A DNA stretch of 64,000 nt from Meghimatium bilineatum (Eukaryota > Mollusca > Gastropoda > Stylommatophora > Philomycidae), in assembly GCA_034231615.1 (NCBI GenBank), contig CM067317.1:15591073-15655072 (forward strand). Reading direction: 5' to 3'. This document shows, piece after piece, positions 33,541-44,714 of this stretch (positions within the stretch are counted from its first letter, which is position 1; each line of letters starts with the position of its first letter). Both the position numbers and the translations under genes were made by a program. A model generated the notes under the pieces. That model had not been told where the DNA came from and made no database searches. It saw only the letters and a list, made by a program, of their open reading frames with translations.

Positions 33541-35393
33541 TGTATTTAAAAAGCTCAAGATATATTTTTCTAGACATGCCACTATTGTTTCTGACGAAGG
33601 TATTATTCGGAAACTACCATTTGTGGTGTCACTTTTCTTTTCTTTATTATTTTCATGATTGTATCATTATCAACCTTATATTTCTTGTGTTGCACATCGT
33701 TACTTATTTCTGTTATATTTAATATATATATATATATTTGTACTGACGACTAGTGTGAGAAGATTTGTAAAAGGTTTAAAAATTATACATAACTAAGCAA
33801 GAAAAGGGAGGTCCGTGAATTCTTTACAATATTGACAGGAGTGGGGGCATGTAAACAACTGGCAAAAATAAGACGTAATTTATAGACATCCCTTAAGTCA
33901 AACGTGTAGCAACGCGCGTTTAATGATGATAATAAAATCAAACGAAGAACACAATGCACTTCAATCAGGAAATGCCCTGCCACCATGAGCCTGCTTTGTT
34001 TATAACCATGCAATAAATCGCAAATAGCATCTCTAAAATATCCAGTTCTAGTATCGCAAATAAATTATATACTAAACACAACTAGTCAGTCAATCTGTGG
34101 CCATTGATTGGTTTTGTTTTTGAATGATAATTCCACCCATGTTTCAGGGGGGCCACGTGGGGGACACAGAATAGCAAACACTGTTACCTACCTCGCATCT
34201 CGTAGGTAGCGACTACAGAACGAAGATTGGAACAGAGTAATGATGTTTTGCTAATTCTCGCTGCAGAAAAACTGAAATCCGACAGGGGAATCTTGGAATA
34301 CGATCATGAATTCTGCATTAGCAAAAAATGTTACAAGTTCCGCCTATTGAATTTCAGTTGTGCTGCTAAGACAACTAGTTGGATGTAGTTGAATGTTCCC
34401 GCCTCATAGACTGTCAACGTGATTCAAAATTCATTCTGAAGTCTGATGTGTCAGGCCGAAAGGCGCAGATGTCAAGTTAAGCTGTAGACCATGGTACAGC
34501 GCGTTCCGTTCTCCGGAATACATTCTTCTAATTTTCAGAATTTTGATGACGAACGCAGAAGGAAAAGATTGAGAATTGCTGATGATGGCGTATGATCACA
34601 GAACTGCAATTCTATCACGGTATTTTCTATTCCATGAGAAATATTTAACAATGGATACATTTTGTGTACAGTTTTGTTAATTAATATGGAACATTTGAAC
34701 ATTTTGTGAATAAATATTGAACACATTGTTGATACATTGTGTGTTCAACTTTTGAAATTCGGAAATAAAAATCAACCTTGTTCATGGGGATCCTGGAAAA
34801 ACGATGCTAGTGAGAATCGAGAAAGCAAAGAATAAAGGAGGTGATAAGCCACAGAAGTCACTGATGCGCAGAACAAAGAACTGCCTAGGAGTGACTGTGA
34901 CTAGTGAAGAATACATCTCTGTTATCTCCACCTGAATCTCATGGCAAAAATATTTCCACCGACTTCCTGAAAGTAGAAAATCACCCAAAAGCTCATAGAC
35001 AATGACCCAAACATGATATTTCCTCCTTGTGCTGCTCCAGGCAGATGTAGGTCGACCACCTTAACAGGTAGATCGTCTATGAGAAGAACAACTCTGATTA
35101 CAAACGACCTGCTGCCGTGCAGACAAGATACTGGCGCATCAAGGATTAGGAGAAACAACTCCGACAACAAGCATGCTGCTGCCTTGCAGTTTGATTTATT
35201 CCAATGAAAGCTACGGAAGCACATCAAGAAAGAAAAACAGGCACAAGACGGGACCTCCATTGTTTCATAACTCAATTTTACGCAAATCTCCCCAAATGTC
35301 AATATTGTTGAATAATTATTGAACAATTTGTTGATAAATATTGAAGAATCTCCCTCAAATACTTCTGTTTTCTCATAAATCTCTCTCTTTCTT

Positions 35394-35426
<33 letters not shown>

Positions 35427-35960
35427 ACTCTTTCTGTCTCAGTACTTCTGTTACTCGCCCAACAACACGCTTAAATTTATCTATGCTATTTTTAATTGCA
35501 TAGCTTCCTGTTGTTAAAAATAGAAAAAATAACACAAACAAATAACATAAAAACAAACACAGAACAAAAAACATAGAAACACGTAACATAGAAACAAATA
35601 TCATAGAAACAAATCTCAAACTTTTGAGTTATTCAGAACCACTATTGGTCTGTCAAATGCTGGTCTGTATGACCGTGACCATAAATTAGAACAATGAAAT
35701 TACCTCATCTGTGACAGAACAATAGAAAGTTATCAGCTGCATTAATATATGTATCGTGTGATAGGTTGAATAACTTTGATGATGCTCAAGTAAAATAGTG
35801 CTATGATACATTCATGCAAGGGAATCCAGTACATATCTTTCAGTTACTTAAGAAATAAAAAAGTGGTTTTGTCGTATAGAACACTTCGCATTATATGGCT
35901 TGAAAGAAAGCTTATTCCTGGAACTAGAGTGAAAGACTATTCTGCGAATTGAGCAAAGCC
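33541..35960. other. Non-coding DNA, no gene recognised
   Basis: A TA run at 33722-33737, a C/CT run at 35393-35427, and an A-rich AACATAAAAACAAACAC stretch near 35545-35610. No supported gene or element end was found. Confidence 0.5.
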
Positions 35961-35964
35961 GTGA

Positions 35965-36260
35965 TAGGGTTTGAAAAAAAGAGCACTTTTGAAGATATAT
36001 GACAATGTATTGGTGAAGTCTAAGAAGAGTACTTTTGGAGACATGACAAAGGAGTGTTTGAGTCTGAAAAAAAAAACACACTTATGGAGATTTATGACAA
36101 AGGAGTATTGGAGTCTAAAGAAGTACAGGTCTGGAGACATCAGACAAGGCCACGATGGAAACCCAAGAGCACTTTTTGAGATATATTACAAAGCAGTAAT
36201 GAGATCTTAATAAGAGAAACTAAGGTCTGAGGCTAAAGTAGTTATAGTCTTAATAAGCAC
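35965..36260. repeat. Degenerate tandem repeat, about 60-70-bp unit
   Basis: Recurring ACAAAGGAGT, GAGTCTAAAGAAGT and CTTTTGGAGA words at irregular spacing. Confidence 0.55.
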
Positions 36261-36307
36261 ACATTTGGAGAGAATGGACAAAGTAGTGAATTGAGTGTGC
36301 ATTTAAA

Positions 36308-36540
36308 AATATCAATCAATCATCAATCAATGAACCCGTAACCATTCAGTGTCGTAGGGGTACAACATTGGATGCTTCAGCACACAGAGTCCTCCAGCGA
36401 ATTCTATCCTCAGCGATGCGGATGAGTGTGGAAATATCTCGTCCTGTCCATTCCTTGATGTTGTCTGTCCATGCCTTTATTTGTCCTCCTCTGCTTCTCC
36501 CCTCTTCGACAGTTCCCTGCAGCATTGTTTTTGACAAGAA
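36308..36540 (-). pseudogene. RTE family C C-terminus with ATTG-rich tail
   Basis: On minus, frame 36537-36346 reads TVEEGRSRGGQIKAWTDNIK, EWTGRDISTLIRIAEDR and WRTLCAEASNVVPLRH then stop. This is the GRRRRGR-x-x-x-W-x-DNIKEWTG...A-x-DR-x-x-WR signature of a widespread invertebrate RTE family. The tail is ATTGATTGATGATTGATTGA at 36308-36330. Confidence 0.8.
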
Positions 36541-36547
36541 ATCACAA

Positions 36548-36630
36548 GGACAGCTGGAGAGGAGATGGGCACCACTGGCTAAACCTTTTTCCCACTGAAA
36601 TACTACAATGGATGATCACACACAGAGATT
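36548..36630 (+). repeat. Interspersed repeat shared inverted with 61790-61862
   Basis: AGCTGGAGAGGAGATGGGCA, then CCACTGGCTAAACC and TACTACAATGGATGATCACA, is the reverse complement of the block at 61790-61862, with a few changes. In both places it abuts RTE family C sequence. Confidence 0.8.
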
Positions 36631-37078
36631 AAAATAATTTGAAAATATAGGATACAATATTGGCGAGTACTTAATAAAAGTACTTTTGCAGAAACATTAT
36701 TTAGATACGATATGTATGTATTACTCTGGCACTTTACTCTAATGAAGAAGAAATTCAACACTCTCTGGAGCCTGTAATACACTTCTTTTTGATCCTAGAA
36801 TAGATCTGTTTTAAAATCCCTATCTATATATGAATTCCAATTCTATTTAAACAATTTTGTGCTGACAAAGCTTGTCGAGAACTCTGCTCGTGACTTGTCA
36901 CACATACCACACACTCCCTCATCCATTCTCCCTCATCTTTGCAAATACTCTGCAGTTTATTGCAAATAGTCAGAGAGATTAATATATACAATGCTCTCTT
37001 TGAAAAGCAGGCAGTGTCTGGAATTGTTACAACACCTCCAGTTTCTACACATGTAATGGCCTTAATGGCCTAATGTTT

Positions 37079-37146
37079 GTTAATTTCCAATACGGTGTAA
37101 GGTTTCTTTTTTGTTAATTTCCAATTCGGTGTAAGGTTTCTTTTTT
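37079..37146. repeat. Minisatellite, 34-bp unit, 2 copies
   Basis: GTTAATTTCCAATACGGTGT followed by AAGGTTTCTTTTTT, twice. Confidence 0.9.
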
Positions 37147-37540
37147 CCTTCTGAAATAATCCTAAATTTCTATAGACTAAGTACACCTGGAGTTGTATTT
37201 GTCCATCGCGGTTTCTGATGTGAGCACGATCGTGTGATAGGTGAAACTTTCATCACTACTTTTTGTAACAGATTGAATCTTTATTGTTTATGTCCTCCAT
37301 GTGGCAACCGAGTCCTGGAATTATATTTAAGGAATGGCCCGTAGATTAAAGTGTGTGGGGTGGCGTTCAAACTTCTCCCTTATCAAATCAAAACATGACT
37401 TTTAGTACTGGGAACTTAACCATATGTTAGATAAACATCCTTCCTATTTTTCAGAAAAATGTCGTAAAAATTAGGTAAAACTGTCTTCTTAAAGTAATCA
37501 TAACTTCAGCCCTGTTTAAGGGTGTAAAGAATGGCACCAC

Positions 37541-37870
37541 TGTCTTCTTTCCATGCACATCGTAGGAGGTAACTAAGGAAAGTTGTAAGATATGCTGACA
37601 ATCTGTCACCTATGAAAAAATCATCACATTTAGTCTCAATCTCTTATTGTTGACTTCCACCACATCATCCCTATCAATGAGGAAGAGATGCAGGTCAGTG
37701 GGCAGTGCAATATGTGACGGTGAGTGTTTGGTGTGCTTACACTACCGATAGATAAACGAATCTGACAGAAGCATGATAAGATAGTTGGTCCAGAAATGTG
37801 TGTGATGAGCTCCTAGCAGGATGTGGTAATCCTGGGATACTGGAATGTCTCCCTTCAGGGACAAAACAAG
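37541..37870 (+). repeat. Interspersed repeat (family X), uninterrupted copy
   Basis: Shares, in order, TGTCTTCTTTCCATG, AGTCTCAATCTCTTA, AGATGCAGGT-CAGTGG, GATAGTTGG, GGTAATCCTGGGATACTG and CTCCCTTC with 61447-62400, where two insertions break it up. No coding potential was recognised. Confidence 0.75.
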
Positions 37871-38070
37871 CATCCATTATCCATGACTCGTCTATGAACT
37901 GTCAAGAACTACCTACTCACAGCCGTCAATAGCTACCTGCTCAGAGGATAACAGAATCATTTTGTAATCGTCATATTCATTATCATTGTTCCTCTTCATC
38001 GAGGACAGCTCCTTGGCGAGGAGAAGGTATATAAAAAAAAACATGCAATAAAACAAAACAGGACAATTTT

Positions 38071-38103
38071 CGACGCATCGGTCCAAATGGGACCTTTTTC
38101 AAG
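38071..38103 (-). ncRNA. Degenerate hammerhead-like motif (PLE relic)
   Basis: On minus: CTTGAAAAA, GGTCC, CATTT, GGACC, GATG, CGTCG. The stem is perfect but both core blocks are mutated. No PLE coding sequence was recognised nearby, so it is probably a solo terminal fragment. Confidence 0.45.
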
Positions 38104-38397
38104 AAAACTAATAACGTTTAAACCACACAAATTTAATAACTGAGTTTGACCAGGCCATGTTTCACTTACGTGAAACATAACCTAGTACCAGATGCAGAAA
38201 CGCACCGTCCAGCAAAACAGAAAATGCGTGCTTTCAATATGCGGATATATTTTTTTGCGCACTGTTGATGAGTAATGACGAGGTGGTAAGGGCAGGGAGG
38301 TGTTTGAGAAGGAAAAATAAGAAATTTGTCCCAAGGGGGGGGAGGGGGGCGCTACCAATAGAAGTAGAGACTATAGAAATATACCCACAGCTGGCTG

Positions 38398-38640
38398 TTG
38401 AGTCACCTTTACCGATTAAGGATCTCATACACAGATGAATATCCATGTGGATCCGGAACCCAGACTCCGGAACACATACTTCAGGACTGCCCAACATACA
38501 AAGAGCAGAGACAGCAGACCTGGCCAGAGGATACAGACTTGAGGCAAAAGCTATGGGGCAGCCGATCTGACTTGGAGAAGACAGTGGACTTCGTCTTGAC
38601 GACAGGCCTGACGGTATAGCATGACCACAGATGCTGAACG
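38398..38640 (+). pseudogene. LINE family H C-terminus with zinc knuckle
   Basis: Encodes CGSGTQTPEHILQDCPTYKE, then QRQQTWPEDTDLRQKLWGS and FVLTTGLTV with a stop at about 38617. The C-x-n-H-x-x-x-x-C arrangement is the terminal knuckle found after RNase H in some CR1/jockey-group LINEs. A GCTGAACGCAGAAGAAAAAG A-rich terminus follows. The second copy is at 11335-11560. Confidence 0.75.
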
Positions 38641-38705
38641 CAGAAGAAAAAGAAATATACAAGAGGGATCAGCATGCGACAGCGCATGGAATAGAAATAT
38701 AGACA

Positions 38706-38706
38706 T

Positions 38707-38745
<39 letters not shown>

Positions 38746-38750
38746 CAAAT
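38706..38750. repeat. (CA)n(TA)n microsatellite
   Basis: About ten CA repeats followed by TA repeats. Confidence 0.9.
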
Positions 38751-39053
38751 ATATATAAACATCAAAATAGATCAGAAATACATGTGAAACAAATATAAAT
38801 CGAAACATAGATGTATGAAAGATACCCACACAAAATGCATAAGCATGTAAATATATCCACACTCAAGTGAGGGCTCACACAAGGATAGGCGTACATATTG
38901 ACACAGAATGGAGCCATATGCATTAACATAAATAAGCACTCACATAAATATATATATATCCATGTATATACATGTTTCTGTGGATGCATGTGGAGGCATG
39001 TCGGTGTAGAATTATGCTGCAATGGATTCCATCACACTGTTGAATAGCAGGAA

Positions 39054-39345
39054 ATGAGAGAGCTGATCAACTGGCCAATGGGGGTTCTAACATGCAACAA
39101 CCGGATGTACCAATCTTTTATCACTACAGAAAATCCATGTGAAGAGACACAATTGTTTGGAAGTTTGGAAAGATTAATCATGGAGGGGAAAGTGCCAGGA
39201 AAGAGAGTAAGTGACCAAGACTACGATGGACACATGACATCGAAGACCTGAACATGAACTGGAAGAGGCTGGGTGACTCGCACAGAACCGTGGGGCTTAT
39301 AGAGTGGAAGTGAGGACAACATTCTACAAATGACACGTAACATAG
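39054..39345 (+). pseudogene. RTE family B-like C-terminal fragment (unit 1)
   Basis: Encodes LFGSLERLIMEGKVPGKRVS, then DQDYDGHM; a shifted frame continues EDLNMNWKRL and TVGLIEWK. This parallels LFGHIKRHNCLERQILEGRV and the end of family B, with GHIK changed to GSLE. The duplicate is at 43105-43396. Confidence 0.65.
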
Positions 39346-40139
39346 GGAGAGATGGACAAAATCATATTTCATGTATGAACAGAATGATTTATGCTTTATA
39401 TATACTGACTATTTTTTGCACATTCCCACTAGAACATTAACGAATTACACAAAAATCAAATTCTACTGTTTAATTAATGCTTCTCTAATTTGTTCACCTC
39501 GTGACAGCAACTAACGCACGCATGTAATACTCGTTACACTGATTGCATAAATGAATCTAGACAGCTCAACGATATATTCATTTGAAATTGTTTAGTGGTC
39601 ATCATTCTAACAATATATCATACGAGATACAACGTTCGATGAACTTGCACAATTGTTAACGAATTGTATTTTGGTTACACTTAGCTATAACCTCATGGAT
39701 TTCATTTAATTTACCAAGAATCGCTACAAATCTTAATCCCCTTGGATTAAGAATCATCTGTTACTAATTTACAATGTTTTTTTGCACTGTTGTATGCGTT
39801 ATAGTACAATACTGTATTCACTGCCGATGGAAGATTATATACTGTTACATGACTGTTCCTGCATGTTGTTAATACAACGGAAAATCAAATATTATTATCA
39901 ATTGCTGCAACTGTTAATGTTTTACAAAAAATTAACAAAACAGTTTCTGATAAATGTGACTGTATGACAAGCATAACGACTGCAGAACATATGTTGCCAC
40001 AGTGTCCTGGATGTGAGAATTGTAGAAATTGTATGAGATCGTCACAAATACCCTTCATTAACAAACATATAGTTTCATAAATATACTGTATTCACTATTA
40101 CAATAAAGATCAATCTATAAATCTATAGGTAGCTAGTGA

Positions 40140-40590
40140 TAAGTATACTGTTATGCGAATGTGAAAAACTGGGCACTAAATTCGAACACAGAAAAAGGAT
40201 TTAGACTTTTGAATACAAGTGGTACAAACGTTTGTTAAGAATTAGTTATACTGAACACAGTATTCGTAGCCTATTTTCGTTCGGCAGCAAATAAATACAC
40301 TTGCTGGTTATCATGAACAACTATTGCCAGTGGTGAAACAGCGTTAACCATGGTTTGGACATGTAACCAGGCACAACTCACTTTCCAAAACTATTATCAA
40401 GGACCAGTCGTGGGTGGACGGAGAAGAGACGGTCATAGAAAATAGCAATAAAATCAAGGCCTGTGCCTAGCATGATTGTTCTACATTCGTCTGAATGTCT
40501 TATGACAGACATGTTTGAAGTACTTTTTTGTACTGATGTCTCCTATGTAGCACGTCTACGATTCCACCCGGGTGTGGATATTGTTATTTT
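40140..40590 (+). pseudogene. RTE family C thumb-to-tail fragment (unit 1)
   Basis: Broken frames give FEYKWYKRLLRISYTEHSIR, WFGHVTRHNSLSKTIIKDQS and GGRRRDG, matching the FE-x-K-x-x-RRLL-x-ISY and GHVTRH-x-SL-x-KTI blocks of family C. It ends directly in an ATT array, the same tail as the copy at 9612. Confidence 0.65.
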
Positions 40591-40748
40591 AATACTATTA
40601 TTATTCTATTTTTGTTATTATTATTATTATTAATATTATTAATATTAATATTATTATTATTATTATTTATTAGTATTATTTGTTATTTATTAGTATTATT
40701 AGTATTATTATTTATTTATTATTATTATTATTATATTATTATTTTATG
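40586..40748. repeat. (ATT)n array, tail of RTE family C (unit 1)
   Basis: Interrupted ATT/ATTT repeats. The paralogous tract at 44633-44780 differs in length and interruption pattern, showing change since the duplication. Confidence 0.85.
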
Positions 40749-41548
40749 TTTGGTGCTAAATAGACAGTTTTACTGCTTCTGGTGAGGAACTCTTCTGCCA
40801 ACCACGAACCTTAATACAATTTGGATATATTAGATAGAATAACCATACACAAATAATGAGTACATGGGAACTGCGATATCAGCCTTTAATGTTCACGATA
40901 ATATATTCCTTATTTATATTCACAAGGGAAACAATTTTAGTTCGAGGTCACAGTGTTTTTGTTTACTATGACAATGATAGTTTTAGTCAGAGATTGTTCT
41001 TGTTTGTATATGGTGACAAAACTAGCTCAGAACTTATTTGTTTTATGTGCTGGTTTCATTTAACTTGCCGATTTGTTGTTATGTGCTGCTGCTGCTGCTG
41101 CTGCTTGATAAGGCATGGTGATTGCAACGACGAAATCGACCTTGTTCACATCATTTATATTTATTACTATTTATACTTATTTATAATAATCTTATTAATG
41201 GTAACATGTTATCTATCCTTGTTAATAGTTGAAACGATTATACGCTTACTTTGGCATGAACATCTACTTTATAAGACCTGCAAGCTAATGAGAAATCAAG
41301 CCTTCTTAATGACTCTATCCTTTCCTTGACTATTACCTAGATTCTCAATGCCCCTCACAAAGTATAATCATAGTGCCCAATGAAAATCACTGAAAAAGAC
41401 TTATGAGTCACTAAGAAGGCTTCATTTCTCATTAGCTACTAGATCTTATAGACGGTCATGACTCAGAGTAGTAGATGTGTCTTTCATAAGGGAATTACCT
41501 AAAACAAAAAAAGGGGTTCTACAATCGTAAAGCATACTCCATATACTT

Positions 41549-41683
41549 CGACCTATTGGACGCCCTCGTAAAAGGTGGATAAATAGTGTATTAGAGACAC
41601 TCGGAAATATAACAGCAGAGGAGGCAAATAGAAGGGCAAAAGACCGTACAGTCACACTCCCCTCAACACCGAAAGGTACATGA
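41549..41683 (+). pseudogene. LINE C-terminal tip with (GAA)n tail (unit 1)
   Basis: Encodes RPIGRPRKRWINSVLETLGN, then ITAEEANRRAKDRTVTLPST and a stop. GRPRKRW and A-x-DR are typical of endonuclease-RT LINE C-termini. A GAAGAAGAAGAA stretch follows at 41694-41707. The paralogue is at 45573-45707. Confidence 0.65.
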
Positions 41684-42474
41684 GGACAGAATGAAGAAGA
41701 AGAAGAAAATAGCGGGATGTGAACGAAACAAGATTCAATGCACATGTTCATTGGTAGTGTATGATGGTTTGCGCATTGTATTCATTTTATTGCACGGTCT
41801 AAGAAATTACGTCACTTACGTCACATGAAGAACGTTAGTACAACTGCAGGATACTGCTAGATTTTAGGACCCTGGGAGGATGGCAGGGTTAGGTATAGTG
41901 TTTACAATAAATCTAACGCTAGTACATGCCCCCCCCTCTTCTCGGTGACATTCCAAAACAATAAAAACTTTTACGCGCGCAAATTTTTTTTAAAACTGTA
42001 AGCAGGAAGTAGTATGGGGTATTCTCTGCGATTACTGTTCCAAAAAAGGTCATGTCCTAATTCACGTGGGTATTTCCTGCCTTCTAATTTGATTACTGGT
42101 GAGCTTCCTTTTTGGGTATAAACTATTGGGGAGGGGGGAGGGGGGAGTAGTTATTTATAACCCCTTCTTTACTTTCTTCATATAACTAAATGTTACTCTT
42201 ACAGTATCTAAAGGGTGGGGGTAAACCCCCCCCCCTCCAATCTACAAGTTCATACCTACTTATTTTAGTTGTCTCAGCAAAATCGCTTTTTTAAATTAGT
42301 CAGTGGTCATTAAAAATTATTACTGACGGTAGAACATGTTGAAAGTAGTTTTGTTCATGTAAACCTCTATCTACATTGATAGTTTTAACTTATTTTTGTG
42401 TAAATGACAGAGTTGATTTTATCCGTGATTTTCCTTGATTTGTATTAATTCAATAGTTTCTAAGTTGCAATTTC

Positions 42475-42660
42475 TCCTTTCACCCTCAACTGGTCCTTGA
42501 ACATAGGTTTAGAAAGCGACTCGTGTCTCATACATGTCCAAAACACACAGGTTTACGCTGTTTCACCACTGCCAAAAGTGATTCTTGATTACCTGCAAGT
42601 TTGTTTATTTGCTGTTGGACGAATATATTTATTCCTGTACGTTAACTATACAAATATTTC
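42475..42660 (-). pseudogene. RTE family C relic (unit 1)
   Basis: Matches 9820-9970 in order (CTGGTCCTTGAACATA, TCATACATGTCC, CCAAAAGTGATT, CCTGCAAGTTTGTTTATTTG). It lies about 1.9 kb from the plus-strand family C fragment in the same unit and is in the opposite orientation. Confidence 0.55.
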
Positions 42661-42978
42661 AATTGAGAATCTTCTTTAACTAATTGTGTGCGTTACAAAT
42701 GATTCCCAATCATGCAGATATCACACTTGAACATTGCTTCTGCGTCACTTCGAATCTCTATGTGAAGGAACACACACCTCTATCCCAAAAGCCATTAGTG
42801 GTCTCTTATAACATGCATGGCAACTAACAGGGTCGCTATTATTTGCTTCCCTTTTGAGTACCATCAATACACAGGCGGCAGGAAATATCAACTGGTGACA
42901 GCAAATCAACCGTGGTGTCCTCATTTTAACCAACACTGTCTCCAAATAGATTGAATGGTAAGTAAATATTGCAAAGAA

Positions 42979-44670
42979 ATAAATAAGCACTCACATAAAT
43001 ATATATAAATCCATGTATATACATGTTTCTGTGGATGCATGTGGAGGCATGTCAGTGTAGAATTATGCTGCAATGGATTCCATCACACTGTGGAATAGCA
43101 GGAAATGAGAGAGCTGATCAACTGGCCAATGGGGGTTCTAACATGCAACAACCGGATGTACCAATCTTTTATCACTACAGAAAATCCATGTGAAGAGACA
43201 CAATTGTTTGGAAGTTTGGAAAGATTAATCATGGAGGGGAAAGTGCCAGGAAAGAGAGTAAGTGACCAAGACTACGATGGACACATGACATCGAAGACCT
43301 GAACATGAACTGGAAGAGGCTGGGTGACTCGCACAGAACCGTGGGGCTTATAGAGTGGAAGTGAGGACAACATTCTACAAATGACACGTAACATAGGGAG
43401 AGATGGACAAAATCATATTTCATGAATGAACAGAATGATTTATGCTTTATATATACTGACTATTTTTTGCACATTCCCACTAGAACATTAACGAGTTACA
43501 CAAAAATCAAATTCTACTGTTTAATTAATGCTTCTCTAATTTGTTCACCTCGTGACAGCAACTAACGCACGCATGTAATACTCGTTACACTGATTGCATA
43601 AATGAATCTAGACAGCTCAACGATATATTCATTTGAAATTGTTTAGTGGTCATCATTCTAACAATATATCCCACGAGATACAACGTTCGATGAACTTGCA
43701 CAATTGTTAACGAATTGTATTTTGGTTACACTTAGCTATAACCTCATGGATTTCATTTAATTTACCAAGAATCGCTACAAATCTTAATCCCCTTGGATTA
43801 AGAATCATCTGTTACTAATTTACAATGTTTTTTGCACTGTTGTATGCGTTATAGTACAATACTGTATTCATTGCCGATGGAAGATTATATACTATTACAT
43901 GACTGTTCCTGCATGTTGTTAATACAACTGAAAATCAAATATTATTATCAATTGCTGCAACTGTTAATGTTTTACAAAAATTAACAAAACAGTTTCTGAT
44001 AAATGTGACTGTATGACAAGCATAACGACTGCAGAACATATGTTGCCACAGTGTCCTGGATGTGAGAATTATAGAAATTGTATGAGATCGTCACAAATAC
44101 CCATCATTAACAAACATATAGTTTCAGAAATATACTGTATTCACTATTACAATAAAGATCAATCTATAAATCTATAGGTAGCTAGTGATAAGTATACTGT
44201 TATGCGAATGTGAAAAACTGGGCACTAAATTCGAACACAGAAAAAGGATTTAGACTTTTGAATACAAGTGGTACAAACGTTTGTTAAGAATTAGTCATAC
44301 TGAACACAGTATACGTAGCCTATTTTCGTTCGGCAGCAAATAAATACACTTGCTGGTTATCATGAACAACTTTTGCCAGTGATGAAACAGCGTTAACCAT
44401 GGTTTGGACATGTAACCAGACACAACTCACTTTCCAAAACTATTATCAAGGACCAGTCGTGGGTGGACGGAGAAGAGACGATCATAGAAAATAGCAATAA
44501 AATCAAGGCCTGTGCCTAGCATGATTGTTCTACATTCGTCTGAATGGCTTATGAAAGACATGTTTGGAGGAACTTTTTTGTACTGATGTCTCCTATGTAG
44601 CACGTCTACGATTCCGACGGGGTGTGGATATTGTTATTTTATTACTATTATTATTCTATTTTTGTTATTA

Positions 44671-44714
<44 letters not shown>

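Larger units (their letters stand above)
38928..42978. repeat. Tandem segmental duplication, unit 1 (4051 bp)
   Basis: Near-identical in content and order to 42979-48359 apart from an insertion there. The junction AAGAA-ATA-AATAAG shows a 3-bp ATA overlap between the unit ends (38928-38930 and 48357-48359), consistent with microhomology-mediated duplication. Contents: RTE fragments, an ATT array, LINE debris, and the empty target CAATGCACATGTT at 41736-41748. No host gene. Confidence 0.95.

Noticed and set aside
38234-38662. A 142-codon minus-strand frame
   Set aside because: Antisense shadow of the LINE family H zinc-knuckle C-terminus.
40856-41329. A 157-codon plus frame with hydrophobic stretches, also present at 45026-45355 as 109 codons
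   Set aside because: The two duplicates differ by indels that shift the first half, so the longer frame is not conserved even between near-identical copies. No family resemblance.
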